Shown in pieces: positions 29,563 through 36,849 of a stretch of 36,849 nucleotides of DNA. Each line of letters starts with the position of its first letter. Positions within the stretch are counted from its first letter, which is position 1. The notes under the pieces are model-generated. The model was not told where the DNA came from, searched no databases, and saw only the letters and a list, made by a program, of their open reading frames with translations. Location of the stretch: positions 1-36,849 of the forward strand of contig NZ_AQOH01000026.1 in assembly GCF_000364705.1 (NCBI RefSeq), given 5' to 3'. The position numbers and the translations under genes are program-made. The stretch is from Pseudomonas fuscovaginae SE-1. Its GTDB lineage: Bacteria; Pseudomonadota; Gammaproteobacteria; Pseudomonadales; Pseudomonadaceae.

Positions 29563-29610
29563 TCTCCACGCCACGGCAGAGCAAGCCACATTCAGTCAGG
29601 ATTTCTGCAT

Positions 29611-30147
29611 ATGTCGATCTCGGCCCGCATCGCCCTCGTTGCCCTCACCGCATTGCTCGGTGCCTGTGCCAGCCATCCGCCACCCCCGCCGGCGCCGGTG
29701 GCCCGCCCCGTGGTGTTCGCGTCGCCCCAGCCCAGCTCACCGGAAGCCGAGGACGTGCTGTTCCGAGCGCTGGGCCTGGTCGGCACGCCCTATCGCTGGG
29801 GTGGTAACACCCCGGACTCCGGTTTTGATTGCAGTGGGCTGATCAGCTATGTCTACCGCGACATGGCGGGTATCAACCTGCCGCGTTCGACCCGTGAGAT
29901 GATCGTGATGCGTGCGCCGAACGTGCCTCAGGACGCCTTGCAGACCGGCGATCTGATCTTTTTCGCCACCAACGGCGGCTCTCAGGTCAGCCATGCGGGA
30001 ATCTACGTGGGTGAAGGACGTTTCGTCCACGCGCCGGCCACTGGCGGAACGGTCAAGTTGGACAGTCTGTCCAAGGCCTATTGGCAGCGTGCCTACCTGA
30101 ATGCCAAGCGGGTCCTGCCGGCCGAACACCTGGCACGGATTCCGTAA
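29611..30147 (+). CDS. NlpC/P60 peptidoglycan hydrolase lipoprotein, copy 2
   Basis: This 178-residue lipoprotein has a signal peptide ending LLGAC (C19), followed by a proline-rich linker (SHPPPPPAPVARP). The NlpC/P60 triad is C74 (GFDCSGLISYVY), H128 (VSHAGIYVG) and H140 (FVHAPA). Strings such as NLPRSTREMI and GDLIFFATNGG are almost the same as in the gene upstream (DLPRSTREMI, GDLLFFATNGR), showing a shared origin. The linker is much shorter than in copy 1. AGGA lies 9-10 nt before the ATG at 29611. The methyltransferase gene follows after 26 nt. Confidence 0.93.
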   Translation: MSISARIALVALTALLGACASHPPPPPAPVARPVVFASPQPSSPEAEDVLFRALGLVGTPYRWGGNTPDSGFDCSGLISYVYRDMAGINLPRSTREMIVMRAPNVPQDALQTGDLIFFATNGGSQVSHAGIYVGEGRFVHAPATGGTVKLDSLSKAYWQRAYLNAKRVLPAEHLARIP

Positions 30148-30173
30148 CCCCCATTGGATGGCGCGAGGTTGTC

Positions 30174-30836
30174 ATGACGGCTCGCACCCTGCAGCTCGAC
30201 GATGCCCTCTACAGCTACCTGCTGGAGGTTTCCCTGCGTGAGACGCCGCTGCTTCGGCGTCTGCGCGAGGAAACCCAGGCGTTGCCCATGGCGCGCTGGC
30301 AGGTGGCTCCCGAGCAGGGCCAGTTCCTCGCCCTGCTGGTCAGCCTGACCGGCGCCCGGCGCGTGCTCGAGGTCGGCACCTTCACCGGCTACAGTGCCTT
30401 GTGCATGGCCTCGGCATTGCCGCAGGACGGCTCACTGCTGTGTTGCGACATTCCCGGCGACTACAACGCCACGGCGCTGCGTTACTGGCGCGAGGCGGGG
30501 TTGGAGCAACGGATCGAATTGCGCCTGGCACCGGCCCTCGATACTTTGGCCGATCTGGAGCGCCAGGGGCGGAAGGGGACCTTCGACCTGATTTTCATCG
30601 ACGCCGACAAAGCCAATTACCCGCACTATCTGGAGTACGCCCTAGGCCTGCTGCGGGTCGGCGGCTTGGCGATTTTCGACAACACCCTGTGGAGCGGTAG
30701 GGTGTTGGAGGTGCCGGCGCAGAGCGAGGACACCCGGGCCATCCAGGCCCTGAATCGGGCCTTGAGGGATGACGCGCGGGTCGACCTGTCACTGCTGCCC
30801 TTGGGAGATGGGCTGACGCTCTGCCGCAAGCGCTGA
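30174..30836 (+). CDS. SAM-dependent O-methyltransferase (family 3)
   Basis: This 220-residue cytoplasmic enzyme is of the catechol/caffeoyl-CoA O-methyltransferase type (PF01596). The SAM-binding motif is VLEVGTFTGYSALCMASALP. CCDIPGDYNATALRYWREAG binds SAM further on. DLIFIDADKANYPHYLEYAL carries the metal-binding Asp residues, and AIFDNTLWSGRVLEV is the typical late motif. The substrate is unknown. The start ATG at 30174 is 26 nt after the second NlpC stop, with GAGG upstream, so cotranscription is likely although the functions are unrelated. It converges with the next gene with only 3 nt between stops and no terminator. Confidence 0.92.
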   Translation: MTARTLQLDDALYSYLLEVSLRETPLLRRLREETQALPMARWQVAPEQGQFLALLVSLTGARRVLEVGTFTGYSALCMASALPQDGSLLCCDIPGDYNATALRYWREAGLEQRIELRLAPALDTLADLERQGRKGTFDLIFIDADKANYPHYLEYALGLLRVGGLAIFDNTLWSGRVLEVPAQSEDTRAIQALNRALRDDARVDLSLLPLGDGLTLCRKR

Positions 30837-30839
30837 CTG

Positions 30840-32153
30840 CTACCTGGCAGGTGAAACACGCCAGATCTTGTTGCCCACATCATCCGCCACCAGCAGGTCG
30901 CCCTGGCGATCGATCACGACGCCCACCGGCCGGCCCATGGCGTTTTCATCCCGGTCGAGAAAACCGGTCAGCACGTCCACCGGTTGCCCATTCGGCTTAC
31001 CGTTGGCGAAGGGCACGAAGATCACCTTGTAGCCGCTGTGGGGCTTGCGGTTCCACGAGCCGTGCTGGCCGATGAAGGCACCCTGGGTGAACGGCGCCGG
31101 CAACCTGCTGCCTTGGGCGAACGTCAGCCCGAGGGAAGCGGTGTGGGGGCCGACGGCGTAGTCAGGGGCGATGGCCTTGGCGACCATGGCCGGATCCGAG
31201 GGCGACACCCGGACATCCACGTGCTGCCCGTAGTAGCTGTAGGGCCAGCCATAGAACGCGCCATCCTTCACCGAGGTGATGTAGTCCGGTACCAGGTCGC
31301 TGCCGATCGCGTCCCGCTCGTTGACCGCCGTCCACAGCGCGCCGCTCTGGGGCTCCCAGGCCAGGCCATTGGGATTGCGCAGGCCGGAGGCGAAGATCCG
31401 GTGGTTGCCGTTCGCCGGATCGACCTCCCAGATCGCCGCTCGGCCCTGCTCCTTGTCCAGGCCGTTTTCGCCGACGTTACTGTTGGAGCCGACCGTGACG
31501 TAGAGCTTGCGGCCATCCCGACTGGCGATGACATTCTTGGTCCAGTGGTGGTTGAGCGTGCCGCCGGGCAGATCGACGACCTTCTGAGGCTTGGCCTTGA
31601 GGGTGATTTCGCCTTCTTCGTAGTGGAAGCGCAGCAGGGCATCGGTGTCGGCTACATACAGGTCATTGCCCACCAGCGTCATGCCGAACGGCGAGTTGAG
31701 CCCTTCAATGAAGGTCGTGCGCGTTTCCGCGACTCCATCGTGGTTGGCGTCGCGCAGCAGGGTGATGCGGTTGGCGCTGGGGACGCCGGCTCCGGCGCGG
31801 TCCATGACCTTGCTGGCAACCCAGCCGCGGATACCCTGGTTGTCGTCGGGCCTGTCGGGGGCATTGGTTTCTGCGACCAGCACGTCGCCGTTGGGCAGCA
31901 CGTAGAGCCAGCGTGGGTGGTCGAGGTTTTCGGCAAACGCGTTGACCTGGGTGCCGGCGGCGGTCAGGGGCCGAGTGCCTTCGGGCCAGCCGATGGCCGG
32001 GGCGATATTGACTGTAGGCAGCAGGGTTTTATTCGGTTCCGGTAACTTGGGCGAGGGGCCGGTGCCGTCGGCGACCGACAGGCTGGAACTTTCGCCACAA
32101 GCTGCCAATCCGCTGGCGAGCAGAATGATCAGGGCGTGCTTCTGCTGGAACAT
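30840..32153 (-). CDS. Sorbosone dehydrogenase-type lipoprotein (PQQ/Gdh beta-propeller)
   Basis: This 437-residue lipoprotein has a signal peptide ending LAAC (C19). The mature part is a glucose/sorbosone dehydrogenase beta-propeller (PF07995 type). Characteristic repeats are [94 protein letters not shown] and [19 protein letters not shown]. Members oxidise aldoses or related sugars with PQQ or act on unknown substrates; calcium binding is likely. GGAG lies 7 nt before the ATG at 32153. It is convergent with the methyltransferase gene and stands alone, beside the decayed island. Confidence 0.9.
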   Translation of the reverse strand: MFQQKHALIILLASGLAACGESSSLSVADGTGPSPKLPEPNKTLLPTVNIAPAIGWPEGTRPLTAAGTQVNAFAENLDHPRWLYVLPNGDVLVAETNAPDRPDDNQGIRGWVASKVMDRAGAGVPSANRITLLRDANHDGVAETRTTFIEGLNSPFGMTLVGNDLYVADTDALLRFHYEEGEITLKAKPQKVVDLPGGTLNHHWTKNVIASRDGRKLYVTVGSNSNVGENGLDKEQGRAAIWEVDPANGNHRIFASGLRNPNGLAWEPQSGALWTAVNERDAIGSDLVPDYITSVKDGAFYGWPYSYYGQHVDVRVSPSDPAMVAKAIAPDYAVGPHTASLGLTFAQGSRLPAPFTQGAFIGQHGSWNRKPHSGYKVIFVPFANGKPNGQPVDVLTGFLDRDENAMGRPVGVVIDRQGDLLVADDVGNKIWRVSPAR

Positions 32154-32349
32154 GCTGAATCTCCGTCGATGCTTGTGTTTGACCAGTAGTAGAGAGGTTG
32201 CGGTAGTGCAGGTTCAATCCGCTTGCGCAGGATTTTTTCGCGGGGAGTCCGGGGAATCGGTGTCCGTCATCGCGGGTATTTTCGGAACTCGTTGGGCTTG
32301 GCTGCGCATCCAGTTCATGAAAACACTCCAGCGAGTGCGAGGACCTCGG

Positions 32350-32664
32350 GTGCCTGATCACGGTGCTCGGACACATAGGCCTTTGCGCCTCCTGTGTCGT
32401 TACGGCAGTCCACAGCAGATGCAACGCTGGGTTCCGCGGCTGCTGGAGGCTTCGATAGTCTGCTCCACGACCAAGTATCAGGCGGCCGAATGCCTTATGA
32501 AATCCGCCGAAAGCCTGATGCAGATCCATGGCCATCAGGGTTACTGCGCTCCCGGGATCGGCAAATACCTGCGTGATGCTGCTGGCTTGAGGATCGCTGG
32601 TGGCACCAACGATATACAGAGGGTCAACATCTTCAATCAGATGATGAAGCTCTCCTTGCGCTGA
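32350..32664 (+). pseudogene. Acyl-CoA dehydrogenase remnant with internal deletion
   Basis: Two separated parts of an acyl-CoA dehydrogenase are joined in one frame. LLCRYGSPQQMQRWVPRLLE corresponds to the middle-domain lead-in found near residue 110-130 of such enzymes. It runs straight into KYQAAECLMKSAESLMQIHG and the C-terminal flavin/substrate region ending AGGTNDIQRVNIFNQMMKLSLR. The roughly 170 residues normally between them, including the FAD-binding beta domain, are missing, and there is no N-terminal domain or start. It cannot encode an active enzyme. Its 3' end overlaps the convergent LysR gene by 32 nt, which suggests a deletion brought the two together. Confidence 0.8.
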
Positions 32665-33508
32665 TGGCCATGAAGGTTCCTGCCATCTGGGTCGCCAGCC
32701 GGTGCACTGCCGGACTGGCCTGGGACGATATCCGGAGGGACAAGTGCAACTGGGGAAGTGGTGCCAGTTCGTCGCTGTCGAGGATGCGCAGTCCGGCGGG
32801 AACACTGTGTGTCGGCAGTACGCCGATGGCCTTGTTGGCGACGATGGCCGCCTTGAGGGGGGTAAGGTCGCTGGCGGTGCAGAGTATGTTGAAGCGCCTG
32901 CCCTGATCCTCCAGGGCTTTTTGTGCTACCTGGCGAATGCTGCTGCACGGCGGCGGCAGCGCCAGGGCAATGCTTGAGGCCTGATGCAATCGCGAGCCGC
33001 GGGCCGACACCCAGCTCAGGGGAACCCTGCCAATAGTTTGTTCGTCAGTTGGCGCGGTCAGCAGCAGGAAGGCGATATCCAGCAGATGGCGGTCGACCCT
33101 GTTCGAAAGGTTTTCGCTGGAATCGCTCAGGAAAGAGCACTGGGCATTGAAGGATTCAGAGCAGTAGAACATTTTCCCGATGACCTGCTGATCATGCAGC
33201 TCAGGCAAGCCGATTCTGACGCATGGCGGCATGGGATCGTTGATCACTGAACTGATCAGTTCGTCATTGAGCTTGAGGATCTTCAAGGCGTACTCATGGA
33301 CCTTCAGCCCAGCGGGTGTCAGCCGTATTTCCTTTCCTCTTTCCAGCAGTTGCCTGTTGGTGAGTTGCTCCAGTTTCTTTATCTGCAGGCTGATAGTCGA
33401 TTGTGTGCGGAAAAGCTTTTCCGCCGCTCGGGTGAAACCCCGGGTGGCGTTGACATACACAAGTGCCCTGAGCAGATCCATATCGATATTGATATTGGTG
33501 AGTTTCAT
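32633..33508 (-). CDS. LysR-family transcriptional regulator
   Basis: The 291-residue protein has an N-terminal winged helix-turn-helix (DLLRALVYVNATRGFTRAAEKLFRTQSTISLQIKKLEQ), followed by a periplasmic-binding-like effector domain that is only moderately conserved. The reading frame is intact and of normal length. The start is ATG 33508, with a weak ribosome site. The gene has visibly lower GC than the flanking housekeeping genes. It follows the thioesterase and broken transporter on the same strand and converges on the dehydrogenase remnant, so its original targets may be lost. The effector is unknown. Confidence 0.88.
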   Translation of the reverse strand: MKLTNINIDMDLLRALVYVNATRGFTRAAEKLFRTQSTISLQIKKLEQLTNRQLLERGKEIRLTPAGLKVHEYALKILKLNDELISSVINDPMPPCVRIGLPELHDQQVIGKMFYCSESFNAQCSFLSDSSENLSNRVDRHLLDIAFLLLTAPTDEQTIGRVPLSWVSARGSRLHQASSIALALPPPCSSIRQVAQKALEDQGRRFNILCTASDLTPLKAAIVANKAIGVLPTHSVPAGLRILDSDELAPLPQLHLSLRISSQASPAVHRLATQMAGTFMAISARRASSSD

Positions 33509-33624
33509 CGCAGCCGGCTTTCAGTGGATAAGAGGCTATCCTTCGCCTCCTTTTTCTGACTGTCATCGGCTGTTGGTTGGCGCTCGTGTCGGGAGATTCC
33601 TGTTCAGGTGTATGCAGTTACCTG

Positions 33625-34527
33625 CTACTTGGCTTTCCAGGGCAACAGCGAACTGCTGGCAATAGCCAGAAAGATGATTGTCATGCCGAGCAGTTGGGTG
33701 GCCGTTAGCACTTCGTCGAGCAACGACCAGGACAGCACGGTCGCGATCACCGGCTGCAAAAGCAGGACCAGCGAACTGAAGGCGGCGGACAGTTTTTTCA
33801 GGGCGAGGGTCACCAGCAGTTGTCCTGCTACCTGGCCGCTCAGCACCAATGCCAATAGCAGCGCCCAAGTGGAAAGATCATGGGGTAGCGGCGCGCCTGA
33901 CAAGATAAATGCGGGAAGCAGCAGTACGCTGCAACCTGCGGTGATAAGCAACATGAGCAGTGCTGGCGCGCAATCATACTCCTGACTTTCTTGATGCTCA
34001 CGATATAGGCTGCATAAAAAAATGCGGCCAGAAGGGCGAGAGCTTCTCCTGCATAGTCACGGGTCACGGGTCACGGGTTTGTTCATGATACACAGCACGT
34101 ACATGCCAGCGATTGCCACGACCAGGCAGAGTATTTCGATCCTCTTGGGCTTGTCGACGATGCCGGCCAATCCCATCAGTACCACGAAAAAAGGTGCGCA
34201 ATTGGTCAGCAGGGTGGCGACGGCGACATCGGTGCGTCTGATCGCCAGATGCATCACCGCCAGGTCGGCACTGAAGAACAACACAGCCAGCAGTACCAGG
34301 CCATGGAACTCCCAGGTCCTGGGCAGCGGTGACTGCTGTTCCCTCTGGATCGCACAGATCAACAACATGAACGGGATCGCCAGTAGGACTCGGTAAAACG
34401 CCGAGACCTCGGCTTCAAAGGGCAATGTCTTGACGATGACAGGCGCGACGCCCAACAGAATGGCCCCGGCTAGCAGTAGCAGAATCCGGGAGTCGCCGCG
34501 CCCGGTTTGCGCAGGTGCTCGGTTCAT
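33625..34527 (-). pseudogene. EamA (DMT-family) transporter broken by two frameshifts
   Basis: Three consecutive pieces make one ten-helix drug/metabolite exporter of about 300 residues. Piece 1 (34527-34057) covers the first EamA half up to GMYVLCIMNKPVTRD. Piece 2 (from about 34067 to 33980, shifted frame) reads YAGEALALLAAFFYAAYIVSIKK. Piece 3 (to 33625) resumes in the frame of piece 1 with CAPALLMLLITAGCSVLLLP and ends LPWKAK. The first shift lies in a triplicated GTCACGG repeat at 34056-34076: removing one 7-bp unit restores the frame. The second lies near 33978-33988. The start ATG overlaps the thioesterase stop (ATGA), so the two formed an operon. Confidence 0.85.
34056..34076. repeat. 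Triplicated 7-bp tandem repeat in the EamA gene
   Basis: GTCACGG occurs three times in a row. On the coding (minus) strand the extra unit creates the TGA stop at 34059-34057. Two units would keep the reading frame into the next conserved helix. Confidence 0.9.
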
Positions 34528-34922
34528 GGTTGTAGACCTGCATGCTTGCCAGCGATCCGAGCTTCAAAGTCCTTGCGGTCGATAATGGCGCGGGTATGCG
34601 TTCCGGAAAGAATCTGTTGCGGACCATCATTCGCCTCGACCTTGAATTCAATACTTTTATCGCTGACCCGGATGACGGTGGCTTGCACGCTGACGATGAA
34701 ACCTGGCGGCGTCGGTGCCAAGTGCCGGCTGTCGTGGGCGATGCCAACGGTCATGACACCATCAGGCAGCAGGCCTTCGATTGCCATCATTGCCGCCAAC
34801 TCCGATAGCCAGAGCAGTATCGGCGTGGCTAGGACGGGAATGTCATTGCTCCACTGGGTGGCTAGGTCGATCTGCTGGACGGTGTGCCGAATCAGGCCAA
34901 CTTGGCCCATGAGCTCAGGCAT
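34524..34922 (-). CDS. Hotdog-fold thioesterase, FlK (fluoroacetyl-CoA thioesterase)-like
   Basis: The 132-residue protein resembles FlK of Streptomyces cattleya. Comparing with FlK as I remember it, the catalytic residues T42, E50, H76 and R120 correspond to T33, E41, H67 and R111 here, all shifted by exactly nine. The segments HLAPTPPGFIVSV and SGTHTRAII are near-family consensus. The lid phenylalanines that give FlK its fluorine selectivity (F33, F36) are W24 and D27 here, so another small acyl-CoA is the likelier substrate. GGGAG lies 7 nt before the ATG at 34922. The gene is intact, although its operon partner, the EamA transporter, is broken. Confidence 0.85.
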   Translation of the reverse strand: MPELMGQVGLIRHTVQQIDLATQWSNDIPVLATPILLWLSELAAMMAIEGLLPDGVMTVGIAHDSRHLAPTPPGFIVSVQATVIRVSDKSIEFKVEANDGPQQILSGTHTRAIIDRKDFEARIAGKHAGLQP

Positions 34923-35120
34923 GGTGCGACTCCCTGTGCAGGCAGTACGGGGCGCTCTGGAGAACTTGCACCAGAATTTCGGCGCCTGGGCCAGTGACCC
35001 GAAAGCGATTGAGGCGAGCAGGCCATCGGATAGTGCTGACGTAGGTCAGGCTTGATCAGGTGCACGTGATTGCCTCGCTTGGGTGTTCTGTCTGGAAAGG
35101 TTATTCCCGCACCCACCACC

Positions 35121-35158
35121 GGGTGAAATGAGTTTTCCTCGTGAGGCCCATTTCACCC
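35121..35158. other. Perfect 10-bp hairpin of unknown role
   Basis: GGGTGAAATG (35121-35130) pairs perfectly with CATTTCACCC (35149-35158). The loop holds a second small stem, CCTC-GT-GAGG (35137-35146). There is no T tract on either side. It lies between the thioesterase promoter region and the B12 riboswitch. The rest of 34923-35234 shows no gene. Confidence 0.6.
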
Positions 35159-35234
35159 GTTCATGTCTCCGCTCGCCGGGGCGGGCGGTCGGCTTCAATT
35201 GACGCTCCATCCCCAACCCTCTAACCTTCGCGGT

Positions 35235-35432
35235 TTGTTTCAGGTGCTCTGTGACACGACGTCGACAGAGTGAAACAGGGAAGCCGGTGAGCCTTTCGAC
35301 AAGCGTGATCCCGGCGCTGCCCCCGCAACGGTAAATGAGTCAAGACTGCGCTTTTCGCCACTGTGCCGACGGCATGGGAAGGCGCGCGGTCCCGCGTTCG
35401 CGCGCTCATGAGCCCGGAGACCGGCCTGATCC
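35235..35432 (+). promoter_or_regulatory. Cobalamin (B12) riboswitch
   Basis: The conserved blocks occur in order: CAGGTGCTCTGTG (35241 on), GAAACAGGGAAGCCGGTGAG (about 35272), CTGCCCCCGCAACGGTAA (35318-35335), GGGAAGGCGCG, and the B12 box AGCCCGGAGACCGGCCTG (35411-35428). Adenosylcobalamin binding should repress the genes downstream. It lies about 95 nt before cobO, as expected for feedback on cobalamin synthesis. Confidence 0.93.
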
Positions 35433-35445
35433 ATTCCACAGCATC

Positions 35446-35502
35446 ACGGCGGGCGATGCTGGACGGCTTTGGCCGTGCCTGCATCTGCCCGCCGTTTGCC
35501 TT
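35446..35502 (+). promoter_or_regulatory. Candidate expression platform of the B12 riboswitch
   Basis: ACGGCGGGC (35446-35454) pairs perfectly with GCCCGCCGT (35487-35495). Inside, GATGC (35455-35459) pairs with GCATC (35481-35485), and ACGGC (35463-35467) with GCCGT (35472-35476). This gives a long, nearly continuous hairpin followed by TTGCCTT, a poor terminator tract. It lies between the aptamer and the cobO ribosome site. Confidence 0.55.
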
Positions 35503-35525
35503 ATCCAGCCCAACGGAGAGCTGTC

Positions 35526-36137
35526 ATGAACGAGTCCCCCGAGCGCGACGAACGCCACCTGGCACGCATGCAGCGCAAGAAGGCGGTGATCGACGAGCGT
35601 ATCGCCAATGCCCCCAACGAGTGTGGCCTGCTGCTGGTGCTGACCGGCAACGGCAAGGGCAAGAGCAGCTCGGCCTTCGGCATGCTCGCCCGGGCCATGG
35701 GCCACGGCATGCAGTGCGGTGTGGTGCAGTTCATCAAGGGTCGCAACAGCACCGGCGAAGAGCTGTTTTTCCGCCGCTTCCCCGAGCAGGTGCGTTTCCA
35801 TGTGATGGGCGAGGGCTTTACCTGGGAGACTCAGGATCGCCAGCGCGACATCGCCGCCGCCGAAGCCGCCTGGGCGGTGTCGCGGGAAATGCTTGCCAAC
35901 CCGGAGATCGGCCTGGTGGTGCTCGATGAGCTGAATATCGCCCTCAAGCATGGTTATCTGGATCTGGACCAGGTGCTGAGCGACCTGCAGGCCCGTCCAC
36001 CGATGCAGCACGTGGTGGTGACCGGTCGCGGCGCCAAGCCGGAACTGATCGACCTGGCCGACACCGTCACCGAGATGGGCTTGCTCAAGCACGCGTTCCA
36101 GGCCGGGATCAAGGCGCAGAAAGGCATCGAGCTATGA
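35526..36137 (+). CDS. cobO: Corrinoid adenosyltransferase CobO (BtuR/CobA type)
   Basis: The 203-residue cytoplasmic enzyme transfers the adenosyl group of ATP to cob(I)yrinic acid a,c-diamide or cobalamin. The P-loop GNGKGKSSSAFGMLARAMGH is near 38-57. Family motifs QFIKGRNSTGEE, FTWETQDRQRDI, VVLDELNIALKHGYLD and HVVVTGRGAKPELIDLADTVTEM are complete. The start ATG 35526 has GGAGAG 6 nt upstream; the longer frame from 35469 lies in the riboswitch platform. It overlaps cobB by ATGA. The B12 riboswitch upstream should control both. Confidence 0.97.
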   Translation: MNESPERDERHLARMQRKKAVIDERIANAPNECGLLLVLTGNGKGKSSSAFGMLARAMGHGMQCGVVQFIKGRNSTGEELFFRRFPEQVRFHVMGEGFTWETQDRQRDIAAAEAAWAVSREMLANPEIGLVVLDELNIALKHGYLDLDQVLSDLQARPPMQHVVVTGRGAKPELIDLADTVTEMGLLKHAFQAGIKAQKGIEL

Positions 36138-36849
36138 GTCAGGCGCGTCATTGCCCGGCGGTGCTGATCGCCGCGCCGGCTTCCGGCCAGGGCAAGACCA
36201 CGGTGACGGCGGCCCTGGCGCGCCTGCACCGTAACCAGGGGCGCAAGGTCCGGGTGTTCAAGTGTGGTCCGGACTTTCTCGACCCGATGATTCACGAGCG
36301 CGCCAGCGGCGCGCCGGTGTACCAGCTCGACCTGTGGATGGTCGGTGCCGAGGAAAGCCGCCGCTTGCTCTGGGAGGCGGCGGGCGAGGCCGACCTGATC
36401 CTGATCGAAGGCGTGATGGGGCTGTTCGATGGAACGCCGTCGAGCGCCGACCTGGCGCGGCATTTCGGTGTGCCGGTGCTGGCGGTGATCGACGGCACGG
36501 CCATGGCCCAGACCTTCGGCGCCTTGGCCCTGGGGCTGGCGCGCTACCAGTCGGACCTGCCGTTCGCCGGAGTGCTGGCCAACCGGGTTGGTACCCCGCG
36601 TCATGCGCAATTGCTCGAAGGCAGCCTGACCGAAGGCTTGCGCTGGTACGGCGCACTCTCGCGCGAGACCGGGATCGAGTTGCCCAGTCGTCACCTCGGG
36701 TTGGTCCAGGCCAGTGAGTTGAACGACCTGGACCGTCGCCTCGATGTCGCCGCCCAGGCCCTGGGCGCCAGTTGCGAAGTCGCCTTGCCACCGGCGGTCG
36801 GGTTCGCCGCACCGCCAGCGGCGGCCGTCGAGCCGCTGCTGGCCGGTGT
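36134..36849 (+). CDS. cobB: Cobyrinate a,c-diamide synthase CobB, 5' part (cut by window edge)
   Basis: The frame is open from ATG 36134 to the right edge, giving 238 residues of the usual 430 or so. The enzyme amidates the a and c carboxyls of (hydrogeno)cobyrinic acid using glutamine and ATP. The P-loop-like start AVLIAAPASGQGKTTVTAAL, KCGPDFLDPMIHERASG, LDLWMVG and LILIEGVMGLFDG are clear CobB/CbiA signatures. The C-terminal glutaminase domain lies beyond the window. Translation is coupled to cobO by a 4-nt ATGA overlap. Confidence 0.95.
   Translation, partial: MSQARHCPAVLIAAPASGQGKTTVTAALARLHRNQGRKVRVFKCGPDFLDPMIHERASGAPVYQLDLWMVGAEESRRLLWEAAGEADLILIEGVMGLFDGTPSSADLARHFGVPVLAVIDGTAMAQTFGALALGLARYQSDLPFAGVLANRVGTPRHAQLLEGSLTEGLRWYGALSRETGIELPSRHLGLVQASELNDLDRRLDVAAQALGASCEVALPPAVGFAAPPAAAVEPLLAG

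Noticed and set aside
34923..35055. Possible gene end on the plus strand between the thioesterase and riboswitch
   Set aside because: The frame ending at 35055 has no recognisable family and runs back antisense through the thioesterase, so it is probably random.

Overview
The window is a chromosomal piece of a Pseudomonas, most likely of the P. fluorescens group (P. protegens/chlororaphis/fluorescens-like). The evidence is high GC, dense short-overlap operons, a 917-residue GacS with the known phosphorelay positions H294/D717/H863, the order gacS < > cysM-rlmD-relA-mazG, and REP-type palindromes of the kind common in that group. No rRNA, tRNA, CRISPR array, transposase or prophage gene was found. 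Species assignment is inference.

Layout. 1-3.7 kb: the N-terminal part of an AraC-type regulator (minus), divergent from dctA, which has a textbook sigma-54 promoter and two near-identical upstream palindromes; then a CaiB/BaiF (racemase-like) protein. 3.8-8.4 kb: sprT and a Yip1-family membrane protein (minus), ttcA and a Tag-type glycosylase (plus), a 107-bp nested-palindrome element, then the tightly overlapping minus operon arsC-wrbA-DUF2069. 8.5-14 kb: a thioredoxin-like lipoprotein (plus), then on the minus strand a CxxC protein with a META lipoprotein, ldhA and gacS. 14-20.3 kb: cysM-rlmD-relA, a second, decayed copy of the palindrome element plus a REP, mazG and a DUF2058 gene.

20.3-22.6 kb: a small conserved protein (minus), a 645-nt gene-free stretch, then two orphan genes of unknown function: a secreted 149-residue protein and a 255-residue protein that probably starts at TTG. 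22.6-28.5 kb: purM-purN-DUF3108 (minus), divergent from DUF2066-perM-hda. 28.7-32.2 kb: two tandem NlpC/P60 lipoproteins, an O-methyltransferase and a sorbosone-dehydrogenase-type lipoprotein. 32.3-34.9 kb: a decaying, lower-GC island with an acyl-CoA dehydrogenase remnant carrying an internal deletion, an intact LysR regulator, an EamA transporter broken by two opposite frameshifts (one at a triplicated 7-bp repeat) and an intact hotdog thioesterase whose catalytic residues match the spacing of fluoroacetyl-CoA thioesterase FlK. 35.1-36.8 kb: a cobalamin riboswitch followed by cobO and the start of cobB.

Functionally the window is mostly housekeeping: stringent response and nucleotide sanitation (relA, mazG), GacS global control, purine synthesis, replication control (hda), tRNA/rRNA modification (ttcA, rlmD), C4-dicarboxylate uptake and B12 synthesis. 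The parts most worth a second look are the decayed thioesterase/exporter island, the two orphan genes at 21.2-22.5 kb, the paired palindromes at dctA, the nested-palindrome repeats and the expression platform of the B12 riboswitch.
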